A DNA stretch of 64,000 nt from Acanthococcus lagerstroemiae (GCA_031841125.1 CM063108.1:41410268-41474267), one strand, 5' to 3'. Counted from the first letter of the stretch, positions 20,899-33,580 are shown. The notes: generated from the letters alone by a model not told the origin. Numbers and translations: made by a program.

Positions 20899-21559
20899 TT
20901 TTTATTTTAACCAAATAGATTTCGGCTACATTCTGGTACAATTTCGAAGTCACCTATTTCATTTGGTACTTTTCACTGACAATCTTGACGTTTCTCTTGA
21001 TTGGTACATTTCTTCAATTTCTCATCTAGCAACATTTTGACTAGTGTTACCTTAGAGTGAGAGCCACCTTATCAATCTTTGCTAGCGATTCCGCTATGCA
21101 TGTGTAAGGTAAGAAGCCTAGAGACGCCCCTTTTTACTCACATATACAATTTTTTTTGGAATTTTATGACAACCGAATAGCAACCTTTTCTTTTTTCAGT
21201 TTCAGTAAATACCCTGATTCGGTTTCCCATTCGAGTTACGACTTCATTCGGCTCGGCTAAAAAGCCCACTGACATATATCCAATAATTAACGATAAACGA
21301 GTATTACAGTTTTTCGAATCCGAATTATGGCACCGATTCACCGAAACTATAATCAGTCGTAGACACGGTCTGTAATTTTCCAGTTAACCTTGTTAAAAGA
21401 CATTACTACCAGAGCGTCTTTTTTCTCGCCTTAACGCCAAGTGATAAATGGTCAGTAACTCCCCGCGAGTTAACGCCTGATAGAGGTTATTATCATCGGT
21501 AATTTACGATAAACGCACCCTTTGCCAGGACTAAATAATTCCATTAATAATAATAATCA
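20899..21559. other. No recognised gene
   Basis: Mixed composition. CpG-containing words and TTTACGATAAACG and ATTAATAATAATAAT motifs appear from about 21480. There is no coding motif. Confidence 0.45.
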
Positions 21560-22860
21560 CAATAACAGGTAGTAAAAACGTCGATTTTTTTTCAATTCCA
21601 TTATCGTCGCGGAGTTACGCGTACGTTCATTTCAGGGCTGGCCAAACTCCCTTTAGTCTGACGTACATCGTTCTTGTTCTCAGCTGTTCCACCGCTCTTT
21701 GCTGGAAGTCTTATAGTTATCGCATATTTTAATGGGGTCAGTAATGAGGTATAATCATCGCCATGGCGATTTATCTTCACTTTTCAAATTCGATACTGGT
21801 GCACATCGCTGTACCCGTTTGGAGTTTAAGATCGGACTTTCGGCCCCATAACCTTGGAGACCACTGGATGTTGCACTGCCGTTGTAAAACAAAGTATCTC
21901 GTTAAAAGGCAAACGGCAAGACTTTTACACCTCCTTCGGAAGGTAATTTAACCCCGCGTTATAATTACATGGCGCTTTAAACGGGATTGGAAAAGAAAGA
22001 ACGAAGGAAGAACGGGGGAGGGGAAATAATAATAAATAAATAAAATCGAAGATATTAATTCGCGAGAAGAGCTAATCATGCAGAGTGCGCATGTAGGCAG
22101 GCCCAGAGAGGCGTCGCAGAGCCGCCAGGCTGCCGAGAGAGACAACAAGAAACGGAGCACTCGACTGAGGAGATTTGAGAAAAATATAATTTATCGTTAC
22201 GATCGTAATTGAGATTTTACGAGCTGCTCGGCGAAACGCACTCTGCAGATGCTCCGAGGCCCGGCTGCGCGGCCGGACCGAGTCGGGCCACCATCGGCAC
22301 TAGCAGACTCCGAACGTGCTCGAAAAATTCAGCGGCGACGGTGGCACGACACCGGCGTGGCGAAGGCTGAAATTCGCACGAATTTGTTCTTCCGTGATGG
22401 TACACCGAGTGCACAAACGGCGTATATTAATTAAAAAGAAGCGAACGAACGCGGCGTATACAACTGCAATAACACGGCAATATACATCGTTGTTGCTTTT
22501 TATTATATGGTATGTATACAGGGGGAAAAAAACAAAAAAACTGGAGCAATGATAAGTTATTAAGCAAATGAGTATTAATAAGGAGATTGAATCGGAATAC
22601 CAGGTGAAGGCAACTCCCCGCAGCGTCGTATAATCGTGGGAGGTCCGTGTTATTCATCGGCCGCAGATCGCTTTATTAAAATTAGATGATCGCTAAAGAA
22701 TAATCAACATTATTACCATGCCGTGCACAATGCTATATAGGCTACGCGAGTTAGAATGTATCATTCACATTGTGCGGCTTAATCGAGAAAATTAATTCGT
22801 GATTCGATTGAGAAACGTTGTATACGTAAAGGTGACTACAATCGTGAATCCTGAAATCTT
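21560..22860. other. CpG-rich, apparently single-copy island
   Basis: CpG-dense segments (for example 22215-22380) alternate with homeodomain-like words such as ATTAATTCGCGAG and TTAATTAAAAAG. Open frames on both strands are short and mutually overlapping, and I recognise no protein. The composition contrasts with the surrounding transposon DNA. It is probably unique host sequence of unknown role. Confidence 0.4.
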
Positions 22861-24799
22861 TCTTAATCTACCAAAGTGTTTGCGAAAGTTGGTCGGGGAT
22901 GAGTAGTTCGGTCGTGGAACCTTGTGGTTTACAGGTTGAAGTTTGTAGGTATACTAGGATAGGGTGGTTCGAAATTTGGCGATTCTTTGAATGCTTTGCT
23001 CCCAGTGGATAAACGTGCTCTTTCTGGTCGAAAAACTCACCACCCAAAATTTTTTTGAAATCGAACAATTTTAAACGATTTCGTCAGATAGTCAGTTTGC
23101 TATTTTGCTTTGAAATTTGTAAAAAGTTTGGTCGAGGAAAAATTGGCTTGACCGTAAAAAACCGTTTTCATTTTTAGGTAACGATGGAGTACCTACGGAA
23201 AATTTTGAGAAAAAAATTAATCCGAAGGTCAACTGCCTTTGTTGAATTTGGGGTGTTGTGGTTGATTTACGGGGGGAGTCCCCCAATTCAAAAAAAAAAA
23301 AGGAAAGTAAAGAAAAGGAAAAGAAGAAAGAAAGAATGAAATTTTTGTAATGCTGCACTTCTTTCTTCACTAGTCTGTAGTAACCGACGGCGAGGCTCCT
23401 AGGGTAACAGGAGGGTTGGTCGGTTGGAAGAGGAACCACTGTTAGGCCACGACTAGCTCAAGGGGTCTACAGGGTGGATGGATTAGGCACTGGAGGCTTA
23501 CGAGATCCTACGTGTTCGTGAGACGAAGTAACCCAGTGTTGGACTGAGTATTAGCTATCGGAATACCTCAGAGTGACGGATCCTACTCTGGTCGGATGGC
23601 AGGCAGGTAGAACGCCGACACAAGATAACTTCGACTTAAAATACCAGCGACGAATAAGACGAAGTTATTTATTCGATAGCTTACGATCTATGGAACACAA
23701 ACGAAATTTCTTCACAGGTAGGGCGGACGGTACGGATCCTCCGGGATGGTCAATACGGTGAAGCGGCGATGTTAGTTCGGCGATCCACACGTGAGCCGGG
23801 AAGAGCGAATGGTCATGATTTCGGGTTACGAGAATCGTCTAAACTGCACGATACCAGCGAAAACTCGCGATTTCGGAAATTATACGTTTCACGAAATGGT
23901 TCACAAAAATCGAAGGAAAAAGACTCAAAATGATTATGAACTTTGGAAAACTTATTAAGACTTTCGATGCGGTCGTGCTTTGGCCGTGTCCAAGAACCGA
24001 GTCCTCCCTGCCGAATTTTCTCAGGAGTTTTCCCTCTCTCTCGTTAGGTCAAGGAAGTCACAGAATGTTGGAAAAGTCGATAAAATCGAAAAAGAGCGGG
24101 CAGAAGAGTACTATCAGAAGTGGACAGGACATGTTAGGAGAAGTGAGGGAAAGAAACTCGTTTTCGTTTTGGCCATCCGGAAACCGCGTAGCTTGGTCAC
24201 CACAAGTCTGTGAACGCTTCAAAGAGAGGGCAAAAAATTTTGTGCATTGTTTCCTAAGTCTCCTCCCCCTAAACTTATTCCCTTAATCCGCCTCTGGGGG
24301 TAAGAAATATACGTTTTTAAAATGCGAAAATTACAGATCATAGATACCGAATAAAAGTGTGACAACAATTACTTATCTATTCGAATCTTAAACCGGCTAC
24401 AGACTATTCGCAGTTTCGTGTTTCGCTTTTTGTCGTTTCGCACGCGTTTTCATGCATAGTGTGTAAGGTTTTTTTCACGAAAAATTGTACGGGCATCTGA
24501 AAAGGTCCCACTTTGTCGATTTTACTTACGGAGATACAGCGATTTTTCGGATGTTAGGTGAAAAATATGAATTTTGGGATTTTTAGTGTTTCTGGTAAAG
24601 TGTGCCTTGCTCTGTCGAATGACGCAACCCGTATGATCGAATGAGACCCCGCGGCGGAACCTCCAAAGTTCAAAATTCACTGATACTTTTTACATTTTCC
24701 ACTTGAAAATTGTATCAAAGCTTTAAACTCATTTTCCTCAAAACTATGTTTCTTTGAAATTTTGCCATTTCGTTCATGTTCACGACCAAACGTGCAAAA
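22861..24799. other. No recognised gene
   Basis: I see no transposon motif, terminal repeat pair or conserved protein. An A-rich/purine run lies at 23290-23335. The 23380-23900 part is GC-richer and might be an old element. An open frame at 23930-24286 (118 residues, Ser/Lys-rich) has no identifiable domain. Confidence 0.45.
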
Positions 24800-26528
24800 C
24801 GATGAAATAATTCCGGGGAAAATCGCCAATGATTTCCGAAGAATTTCATCGAAAATATTCGGGGAAAATCTCCGATGATTTCCAAAATTTCAGAATTCGT
24901 CTTTGAGAAGATTCCTTTAATTTCCGAGGAATTTTATCGACAATATCAAGGAAAAATTTCCAATCATTTTCGAAGAATTTTATCGGACATCATTGAGAAA
25001 AATCTCCAATGATTTTTAGAAATTGTTTTTGAAAATTTTCGGGAAAATCTCTAACGATACCAAAGGATTTTATTGGAAATCATCGAGAAATATCTCTGAT
25101 GATTTTTGAAGCATTTCTTCAGAAAAAAGGTTCGATTATTTCCAGAGATTTTCATCGGAAAATTTTGGGTTAAATTACTGATGATTTCCGAAGAATTTCA
25201 TTAGAAATGTTCTGGGAAGATTTCCGATAATTTCCAAGGAATTTTATCAAAAATCTTTAAGAACAATCTATGATAATTTCCAGAAAATTTCATCGGAAAT
25301 CTTCAGAAAAATTTTCCAATGTTTTCCAAAGAATTTCTTCACAATTCTTTCAATAATTTTTTTTTAAATTTTGTCAAAAATATATTTTGGAAAAATCCGA
25401 TGGTTTGAAAAATTTTTATCGAAAATCGTCAGGAAAAATCTCTTATGATTGCCAAAGAATAATTTCATTGGAAATCTTCGAGAAGAATCTCCGATGAGTT
25501 TAAATGAATTTCATCGAAAATTTTTGAAAAAAGATTCCGAAAATTTCCGAAAACTCCCATCGGAAATCTTTAGAAAAAATTCCCTATGTTTTCCAAAACA
25601 TTTTATCAGAATTCTTCGAAAACATTTTCCGATAATTTTTGAATAATATGGAGTATTTGGAGAAAAACTACGCTGGTTTTGAAGAATTTTATCGAAAACC
25701 TTCAGGAAACATCTCCGATGATTTCCAAAGAATAATTTTGTTGGAAAATTTCGAGAAGGATCGCCGATGATTTTTAAGGAATCTCAACGGAAATTTTTAG
25801 GAAACAATTCCGGCAATTAACGAGGAATCCCATCGGAAATCTTTAGAAAAAATTTTCAGTGTTTTCCAATAAATTTCATCAAAATTCATTGAGAAAATTT
25901 TATGATAGTTTTTGAAGAATTTTACAGAAAATATTCGGGGGAACAACTCCGATGGTTTTTGAAGAATTTTATCAAAAATCTTCAGAAAAATGTTCGATGA
26001 TCTTCAAGCGGAAATCTTCGAGAAGAATCTCCGATGATTTTTAAAGAATGTCATCGGAAATTTTTGGGAAAAAAGTCCGATAATTACCGAAGAATTGAGA
26101 CTATTTTCCCACTCATGCGATGGGATCAGAGATTTTTCCTGATCTTTCACAAAATTTTTCGGAAATCATTGAAATTTTTTTCTGAAGATTTCCGATGAAA
26201 TTCTCCGAAAATTAGTGGAAATTATTTTCGAAGATTTCCAATGACTTTTTTTTTTTGTTGAAATTATCAAAGATTGTTCTTTCTCACAATTATTTCCGAT
26301 AAAATTCTTCGGAAATTGTGGGCTGATTTCCGAAGAATTTCATCAAAAATGTTCGGGAAATATCTCTGATTCCATTGCATGAGTAGAAAAATGTCTCAAT
26401 TCTTCGGAAATTATCGGAATTTTCTCCCAAAAATTTCGATGAAATTTCTTAAAAATCATTGGAGATTCTTCTCGAATATTTCCGATGAAACTCTTCGGAG
26501 ATCATCGAACATTTTCCCTGAAGATTTT
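24800..26528. repeat. ~57-bp GATGATTTCCGAAGAATTT satellite with inversion
   Basis: Variants of CTCCGATGATTTCCGAAGAA plus TTTCATCGGAAATCTTCGGG recur about every 55-60 bases from 24800 to about 26095. From about 26130 to 26528 the array is in the opposite orientation (TCTGAAGATTTCCGATGAAA and ATTCTTCGGAAATCATTGG). The unit is itself nearly palindromic. The inverted-orientation array resumes at 28350-28640 after an inserted repeat cluster. Several short open frames are by-products. Confidence 0.8.
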
Positions 26529-26625
26529 GACATTTTTATGTCATTACTTTGGCACACAAACCGGAAAAACGTTACTTTCACGCGCCACCCGTTAAAATTT
26601 CACGCGTCATGAATAATAATAAAAC

Positions 26626-26730
26626 TACTGACTGGACTGACTAGAATGACTGGAATGACTGGACTAACTAGACTGACTGGACTGGCTGGACTGATATGGG
26701 ACTGACTGGACTGACTAACTGACTGGACTG
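26626..26730. repeat. GACTGACTG simple repeat
   Basis: About 100 bases of GACTGACTGGACT-type units with point variation. A shorter version with the same leader (AATAATAATAAAACTAGTGA) lies at 51815-51868. Confidence 0.8.
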
Positions 26731-27386
26731 TTTCCTTTGTGTCCTATCAGCAATATGTAGACATGTTTTTTGTTTGTCTTTATGTCTTATCAGTAGGAAA
26801 TGATACTGCTGTAAAATCAGTGGGGAAGGAGAAGGTGGTTGTCTGATTTGTATCGGGTACACTTTTCATGCCAATCGTATACTTTTCTCTGTCATTACGT
26901 CTTTTATCAGCCATAGACTGAAAGGGTCAATGTCTGTCTTCAGGTCTTATCTCAGTAATGAAGTAGAAGGTGACTGATGTGTCCCTGCAATTCTTTGGAT
27001 TTTTTCTTTTATGTCTTATCAACGAGTCTCGTATCTGTCATTATATTTTATCAGTAGTGAAGGAAACGGTAGCTTATAAATTTTCGGAATTTTTCCTTTG
27101 TCTTTTCCAAAATGTATAGACAAATCTCATAAGGTAACTGTTATGATATTTATATTGGATACAGGGTAAAAGTCTCATGCCTATCTTATATCTTTCACTA
27201 TGTCGTTATGTCTTATCAGCCATAGATTGACAGTGTCATGTGTGTCTTTAGGTCATCAGTAATGAAGGAGAAGGTAACTGATCTTTCTCGGTAATTTTTT
27301 AGTTTTTTGACATTTTAACGTTTTTACTTTGGCACACGACGGAAGGAAGCGTTACTTTGGAGCATTACAATTATGGTCATAAGTTC

Positions 27387-27820
27387 TGAAGCCTTCCCCT
27401 ACCTTCCCCTCGCTCTTACACACTCTCCCTCACATTGCTCAAGTGTTCAGAAGCTTTCCTTCACCAACCCTTCTCTTTTCCTCACTTTCTCTCACCTTGT
27501 CCATGTGTTTAGAAGCCTGCCCCCGCCTTCCCCTCAATTTTCCACACTTTCCACCTGCTCATGGGTTCAAAATCCTGTGCCGGCCTTCCCTACGTTTTTT
27601 TACAATTGCCCCCACTTTGCTCGTGTGCTTAGAAGCTTTCCCCCGCCTTTCCCCCCGCTTTTCTGCGCTTGCCCCCTTGCGCATGTGTTCAGAAGCCTGC
27701 CCACGCCTTTTACTCGCTTTTCCACACTTGCCCCCACCTTGCTCATGTGTTTAGAGGCCTGCCACAGCCTTCCCCTCGCTCTTTCACACTCTCCCTCAGC
27801 TTGCTCATATGTTCAGAAGC
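27387..27820 (+). repeat. ~61-bp C-rich minisatellite, about 7 units
   Basis: GAAGCCTGCCCCCGCCTTCC, CTCGCTTTTCCACACTTGCC and CTTGCTCATGTGTTTA recur with starts near 27387, 27450, 27511, 27569, 27632, 27691, 27752 and 27815. The period is close to 60, so all three frames stay partly open and give repeated HVFRSLPPPSP-like peptides. I regard the 157-residue frame at 27373-27846 as repeat-derived and not a gene. Confidence 0.85.
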
Positions 27821-28030
27821 CAACAACTGTACCGCCGCAAAAATAAAAAGCGAAGCGACCTGTTGGCATTCTCATATCGGCGGATTCCGAGGAACGGAAA
27901 GACATGACAATGCTCTCCCGTGGTTGCAGACGCGTCTGCAAACTGATGCACTCGAAGGCTAATACAAGGAACGTAGTTTCCATCGTGTGCCATAGTAAAG
28001 ACATAATCAGTCAGTGAGTCAGTCATGTAG

Positions 28031-28349
28031 GGAATTTTGTAAGTTCAAAATTACATGAGGGAAGGTTCAATAACCAGGGTGGGGCTGATGTATGGATTGT
28101 TGGTGGTGACTTGTAGGAAAAGGTGCGGGACAGTGTCCCTTCAAAGTGTGACCTAAGTGTAGTGAGGTTCTATGAACATGGGTGTAGTCTGGAAGTTTAA
28201 AGAGATACTCATAAGCAGGATGATTAAAGTTATTTTTTACTTGAATTCGGAACGACTTTTCCCATTAAATCAGTGAAACTGAACTTTTTTTTTTTTTTTT
28301 TTTTTTTAAGAGGTGAAACTATTCGAAAAAATCTTTTTTCGTCGTGAAT
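28031..28349. other. Gap between repeat cluster and satellite
   Basis: No gene. It contains a ~20-base T tract near 28287-28308. Confidence 0.5.
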
Positions 28350-28640
28350 TTTGCAAGATGTTTCCTATTTTTTAGAGTTTGATAAAATTCTTCAGAAACC
28401 ATCGGAGTTTTCCCCGAATATTTCCTGTTCAAAAATTATCAGAAAATTTTCTCCAAGAATTTTGATGACATTTTTTGGAAAACATTGGAAATTTTTTCTG
28501 AAGATTTCCGATGGCATTCTTCGGAAATTATTGGAATTTTTTTTCTAAAAATTTCCGATGAAATTCCTTAAAAATCATCGGAGATTCTTCTCGAAGATTT
28601 CCAATGAAATTATTCTTTGGAAATCATCAGAGATATATTG
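28350..28640. repeat. Continuation of the ~57-bp satellite
   Basis: Units such as TTTTCTGAAGATTTCCGATGG and ATTCTTCGGAAATTATTGGA match the orientation of the array at 26130-26528. This supports the view that the 26529-28349 block split one array. A run of 13 G (28677-28689) followed by TAACATAGCGA lies just beyond and recalls the G-tract/TACATAGCGA motif at 13061-13082. Confidence 0.75.
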
Positions 28641-30129
28641 TCAGATGTCTGGAAGATGGGCTCATATTGAATGCGAGGGGGGGGGGGGGTAACATAGCGA
28701 GTGGCACAGTATACATATGAATTATGTGACGAATAAAAAAATTTATTTAATGACAATAAATAATCTTTTTCTCGGCAGTTTTAGGCGATGCGTATATACT
28801 CTTACAGCCCCTTTTTCTGAACATCTACTCTTCAAGTTCCTACACAATCAAATGTACCTCAGCGGAGGATAATTGTATAGAGATAGGTAGAACTTTATAC
28901 TATGTGATAGGTACTCGTAATATTTCTGGCATATTATATTCAAATTTTACACAAACTGGACCATTAGTAGCCGAGATATGAAGCCGTTTCGAAAAGTGTG
29001 TACTCTTACATATCCTTATTACCTTATCATAATGCATTAGTCATAAAGTCCTTCCTTATCGTCCGGTTACGGACCCATCTGGAAACTTACACTCGTCGAT
29101 GAGATTTCGATTTCAGACAGTTTATCATAATCCGTCTGTGAAATCGTGAGTGTATTTTGATTCCTTTAAAAATTCCCTACGTTCCTTTACTCTGTTGAAG
29201 TGATACCTGGATCATAAGACATCGTGTTTTCTTTCTTGTGCATACTTCTCCGTACAGGCATTCAATGATGTCTATGTAATGAAGACTCATCATACCATAC
29301 TATCGCTAATTTAATGGAAACTTTTACGATTTCTTCCCCTGGAAAAACTTGAGTTTTCCAATTGTTTGAACCCTCTCCATAATGTTTTATGGCAGATTTT
29401 CCTTGTCATAATTGGACCATAACTGGCAGCTGAAAAGGGAGTATGAGAAACTAGTGGTGGTTCATTCACTAATATAGGATTGCCCTCGCAATCCCCGCCG
29501 AACCACTCTCTGGTACCATGTTGAAGCGCATGGTTAGCGAATCAATGAGCATAATAAAGTGAATTGTCATAGAAGTTGCAAGTCGCTACTAGTCATCATC
29601 AAAGAGAAAAAAGGCATTCAAGAGGAAAGGTCAGCGCGAGCCTCATATTTTATAGCAGTTCTTTCATTCATACTCTGCAGAGAGCAAATTCACATAGGCT
29701 CGTACTAACTTTTTTTTCTTGAATGGTAAGCTGTGGCCACCTTTAGCCTATAACGAGAGTATTCGCTTTATGTTCATTGACTCCTTAACCACATTCTGCA
29801 ACTTATATCAATTTTCCTTTTATTCCATCGTTTTCGATCGAATTTTACTGGCCTAGTGATATCAGAAGGGTCTGGCAGCCGTCTGCGAAGATAAGAAATT
29901 TTTAATCTGCGCACCAAATCGTCGAGCCGGGAGACCGTCTTCGAGTTATCTGCGAAGCTAAATCATTTGTTTCAACTGTATGCATAAGAAAGTCCCTCTC
30001 ATAAACCGGTCGATGTCACGAGAGTAAATAGAGCACACCAGAGATGTGCACGACTACATGAGAACCAGTTCCGCGTACAGACGAATATCTCACCGTTACT
30101 ATTCGCTGATTTTAATATTTTTCGCATCC
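28641..30129. other. No recognised gene
   Basis: AT-rich sequence. I see no repeat pair, coding motif or RNA gene. Confidence 0.5.
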
Positions 30130-30779
30130 TCCGCCATTTCTACCTAGTTCTCAGCTGGCCCGAACGTTGCGCCGCCGGGCCGTGCTCTCGGCTCTCGCGG
30201 CCTCGCGGGGCGAACGAACGGCGCTCATTAATTACCACGCTTATCGACGACTCTCCGGAGAAGCTGGAATCAATTCGCGAACGCCGACCAAAGCAAACTA
30301 TAATACTTCTTTGATTTATGGTTTGATGTCTTTCTTCCAATGAAGTGAATCGTGACCTAGCTATTGAAAAAATCTGATGTACGTCGAAACCCGTGCTCGT
30401 TGTCAGCGAATACAAAGGAATATCGTCAGCTGTTCGGCTCCTTGTTACGATCCGTCGCTGAGGTATATATCCTTTCTACTCACCAAAGCCGGACACAGTG
30501 TTATTTTAGCTAATCGTGTGTTCGACTGCCGGCTCACTAGGTAGTGAATCGACGAAGGTGGCTTCAGATTTGCATCGGCAGCCGGTCGTGCTCGTGGTCG
30601 TGGTGTCGAATGTCAAACAAACACTGAAAAGAAGACACCGCTTCTTCAAAAGAAAGTCGGTCTGCGGTCGCGAGTCAACAATAAAAACGCTCTCCGGATC
30701 AGTGGCCGTATCCAGAGGGGGTAGTCGCGATAATCTCTCGGTCAAAAAATGTATTTTATCGAGATTAACATGTTAGCTA
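30130..30779. other. CpG-rich, apparently single-copy island
   Basis: The dense CpG stretch at 30160-30290 includes GCGCCGCCGGGCCGTG and TCATTAATTACCACGC. Open frames on both strands (for example 30506-30745 minus and 30516-30776 plus) overlap each other and show no known domain. CAGTGGCCGTATCCAGAGGG at about 30700 resembles a hAT end, but no partner end is seen. Confidence 0.4.
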
Positions 30780-32480
30780 CGCACCCCTAGTATTGCCCCC
30801 TCTTCGGCGTTCAATCATTTGCAATTATACGCGAACGAGGGAAAAAATGGAGGAAGGAATGTGAGAGGAGAAATAGACAAATATTCTTGGGAAAAGCAAC
30901 TCTCTTGGAAGATTCAACGACTGAACCGAGGGGGGCTCCAGCGGCGAATTCCAGTGGTCGTACGTATGCAGACTGAACCGTTATTCAGATAGGTCAGGAA
31001 GGTTAGGAGATGGTCTGAGGTAGGGCTCGGAAGAAAGGATGAAAGAAAGGTCGAGAGTATCGGCAGGGTTGAAGGTAAGTCGGAGGGACGTCAGATTATA
31101 TCCCTGATGTGGAGATATTTCACGGGGTAGAAAGGAGACTGCTTCAGTAATTGGCGTGTAGACGTGGGTGTTGCAAGAAAAGCTTCCGAGATTGTGTACA
31201 GAATTGCCAGATTTGGTCATTTTTTTTGGTCCCTTCCTTTTTTGGGGTCCTTTCTTTTTGGTCCGCAAATAATCTTCTAGAAATCGATTGATATTTCAAA
31301 AATAAGCCATAAATAAGGAATTGGAGGTTCATTTTCACAAATGAAGAACCTTTATTGTTTTAAAACATGTCAATCCTGTTCATGTGCTGAGAGAAACGAT
31401 ACTGCTCTAGTGCTGGTCATCATCCTCATCTTGTTATCATATCAGCGCCCCAACAGCCTCCGTAAAATATTGACATCACTGCAATATTTCTCGGAAATTT
31501 CAAGTCTCCTCACCTAGTTTGTTTCTTTTTCAGTTAAAGTTTGCATTATATTGTTCTATTTCTGAATTTATCAATTTATTTGAAGGTATATTTTATTTCT
31601 GTTTGATTAGAGCTTTAAAACGATACCCATATCGGTAAAGAATATTTTGGAATATTTCGAATTTTTAGGGAATTTTTTGAGAATATTTTTCCTGAAGAAG
31701 AAAATTTTTTATGCGCATATTTCCCCAGTTTTGACGGAATAAATTTCACAGCCCTAGTCATCGTCACCTTCGAGTGCGAATTTTAGAGTCGAAGTTCAAC
31801 CGAAGTGGAATGTCATTTCGCAATGCTTATTTACCAATACCATTCTTAGATTGAGACGAAACTGTTCCTTTGTTATTTTTTGTCTTACTCGATTTTGAAT
31901 TCTATAAAATTCAATCAAATTGGGATCTCAATTTTTTATTGTTCAGTTACTGGTGGGTACTTATTCACGATGGCTTAAAAGGAAAAGGTAGTATGTCACA
32001 TTTCATTTTCTCAGAAAATTAACAATAACGTTGGTAACACTACATTTTTCTAACTATGCAACTTCCAGCATTCAGCTAGTTGTTTATGGGGAAGTTAAGT
32101 CTTGACCTTGCCCAGGCAGGGCTACCAAAGTCAGAAAACTGAAATGTGACATACTAACTGTTCCCTTAAGCCATCGCGTATGTTAGGAGAGTTTGAAAGC
32201 TCGAATGAAGAACATTATTTTGGTCCTAAAAAAATTTGGAAGTGGTCCGATTCAGCGTCGCTCATCTGGCAGCCCTGTGTATATGATAAAAAGTTATCGT
32301 GCAGGCTCCATGGGGGGGGGGAGCTAATACCTGCGTAGCTCCACCATCCATTAAACCTCGTAGAGTTCAAAAGAAAAATCGAATTAAAACAATAAATTAA
32401 AAAATAAAAACAAAAACTACCGCTTTTGTGAAAAAGAGGAGCAAAGTTGAAAGAACAAAATTTAGTCATATTGTCCAAAA
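30780..32480. other. No recognised gene
   Basis: No coding motif. A partial direct similarity exists between TATGTCACATTTCATTTTC (about 31992) and the inverted GAAATGTGACATACTA (about 32141-32156). This could mark the ends of a ~170-bp inverted repeat, though no target duplication was found. Confidence 0.4.
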
Positions 32481-33580
32481 CGCTGATTTAAAAATTCTCC
32501 ATTATAACTGCCAAGGGCTACCTGGAAGAGGAAAACTATATGAGCTCGGATCATTCTTTTGGCGTCATATCCGATGCCGGACGTTGGCGGTCGTGGTTTC
32601 TGACGCACGACTCTTTGTGCAGATTAGTCGGGGTAGTTTATCGTTGCTTTCACCACGATTTCTTTCACTGTGCCGAAGAATGTGCAGCCGCAGTTCACTT
32701 ACTAGCCATGTGTTTCACGACATTCAGTATAAGCTATCCACGACGTACACACGCACAGTGCCAATCTTTCTGATCTGATGGTAACATGCCCTGCGAATGT
32801 AATACCTTGTTTTTGGGAACTGGCGACGGTTATTGGACGCGCTATGTTCCCACCTCGATTAATACTGTCGTCGCTGTGTGCGCTAGGATGTTAGTGGGGG
32901 TATTCGAACACCAATAGCTTTCCGGCATTGGTGGGACTCGAACCTGAGACGTAAGGGTTATGAAGCAGGCGTGTTACCGCTTGGCCACACAGTGACCAGC
33001 CGTCGAGAATATCAAATGAAACATCGTGCCGCTCTCAGAAACCAGAAAGAAAAATGAAAATTTAATCAATCCAAAAAAAAAAACGTAACTAGTGCTACTA
33101 TTTTTGGTCGCTTAAAAGATACCGGGGGGGGGGGCTTTATTTTAAGCAAGCATCGAGTGGAGCGTGTTATAGAAATTAAAGCTGTCACGGAAAGAATGGC
33201 TGCTCTAAAATTGCAGTTGAATGCGAGTCAGTGTTTAATGATCCAAGTCTATGCCCCGACAAGTCTAGCTCCTGAAGACGAAATTAATGAGTTTTACAGC
33301 CAGCTCAAAGAAACTTGAAAAAACAGTAGGAGATTGCACACTATAGTGGCTGGGGATTAAAATGGTGAAATTGAAACAACCCTCCCCCTCTCCAACAGTA
33401 TCGGGAAATTTCTTCGGCTTTAACAAACCTTAATGGTGAAAAAATTGGCTTAGTTTGCCCTTGAACAAAGCTTAAGGATAGTTAACAGCATTTTTTCAAA
33501 AATAATCAAAAAGTGTACGTGGAAATCCCCAGACAGCTGTACAAAAAACGGAATGGAGATCACTCTATAACAGAGGATGC
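32481..33580 (+). pseudogene. RTE copy B endonuclease domain, broken
   Basis: LKILHYNCQGLPGRGKLYEL (about 32487-32546) is the start of the endonuclease. After the SINE comes GGFILSKHRVERVIEIKAV, AALKLQL, CLMIQVYAPTS (about 33233), EFYSQLKE, and TIVAGD followed by a stop where Phe of the GDFN motif should be (about 33340-33357). Then NSIFSKIIKKCTWKSPDSCT (about 33484-33543) follows. The core catalytic blocks are recognisable but disrupted. Confidence 0.7.
32560..33005 (-). mobile_element. tRNA-derived SINE of a second family
   Basis: Read on the minus strand, GGCTGGTCACTGTGTGGCCA leads into box A (TGGCCAAGCGG, 32977-32987), and box B (GGTTCGAGTCC, 32934-32944) follows at tRNA-like spacing. 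A ~370-base non-tRNA body continues toward 32560. The anticodon region would read CAT in the loop TTCATAA, but its stem does not pair, so it is not a functional tRNA. It separates two parts of the copy B endonuclease. The tail boundary and target duplication are not resolved, and only this copy is seen here. Confidence 0.6.

Larger units (their letters stand above)
26529..28030. repeat. Foldback-like repeat cluster interrupting the satellite
   Basis: The cluster begins with GACATTTTTATGTCATTAC plus TTTGGCACACA (26529) and carries the same motif again at 27309 and, inverted, at 27984-28004. In order it contains AATAATAATAAAACTACTGA, a GACTG-type simple repeat (26626-26730), two ~305-bp direct repeats with TATCAGCCATAGA landmarks (about 26895 and 27200), a ~61-bp minisatellite (27387-27820), and a half-arm CTCTCCCGTGGTTGCAGAC (27921-27939) that also forms the large hairpin at 51866-52300. 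It looks like one dispersed repeat family with variable interiors. Confidence 0.6.

Noticed and set aside
24800..26528. CRISPR or multi-unit coding repeat
   Set aside because: Spacing and unit sequence vary continuously; it is a decayed satellite.
27373..27846. 157-residue open frame
   Set aside because: It is the translation of a ~61-bp minisatellite with repeated peptides in more than one frame.
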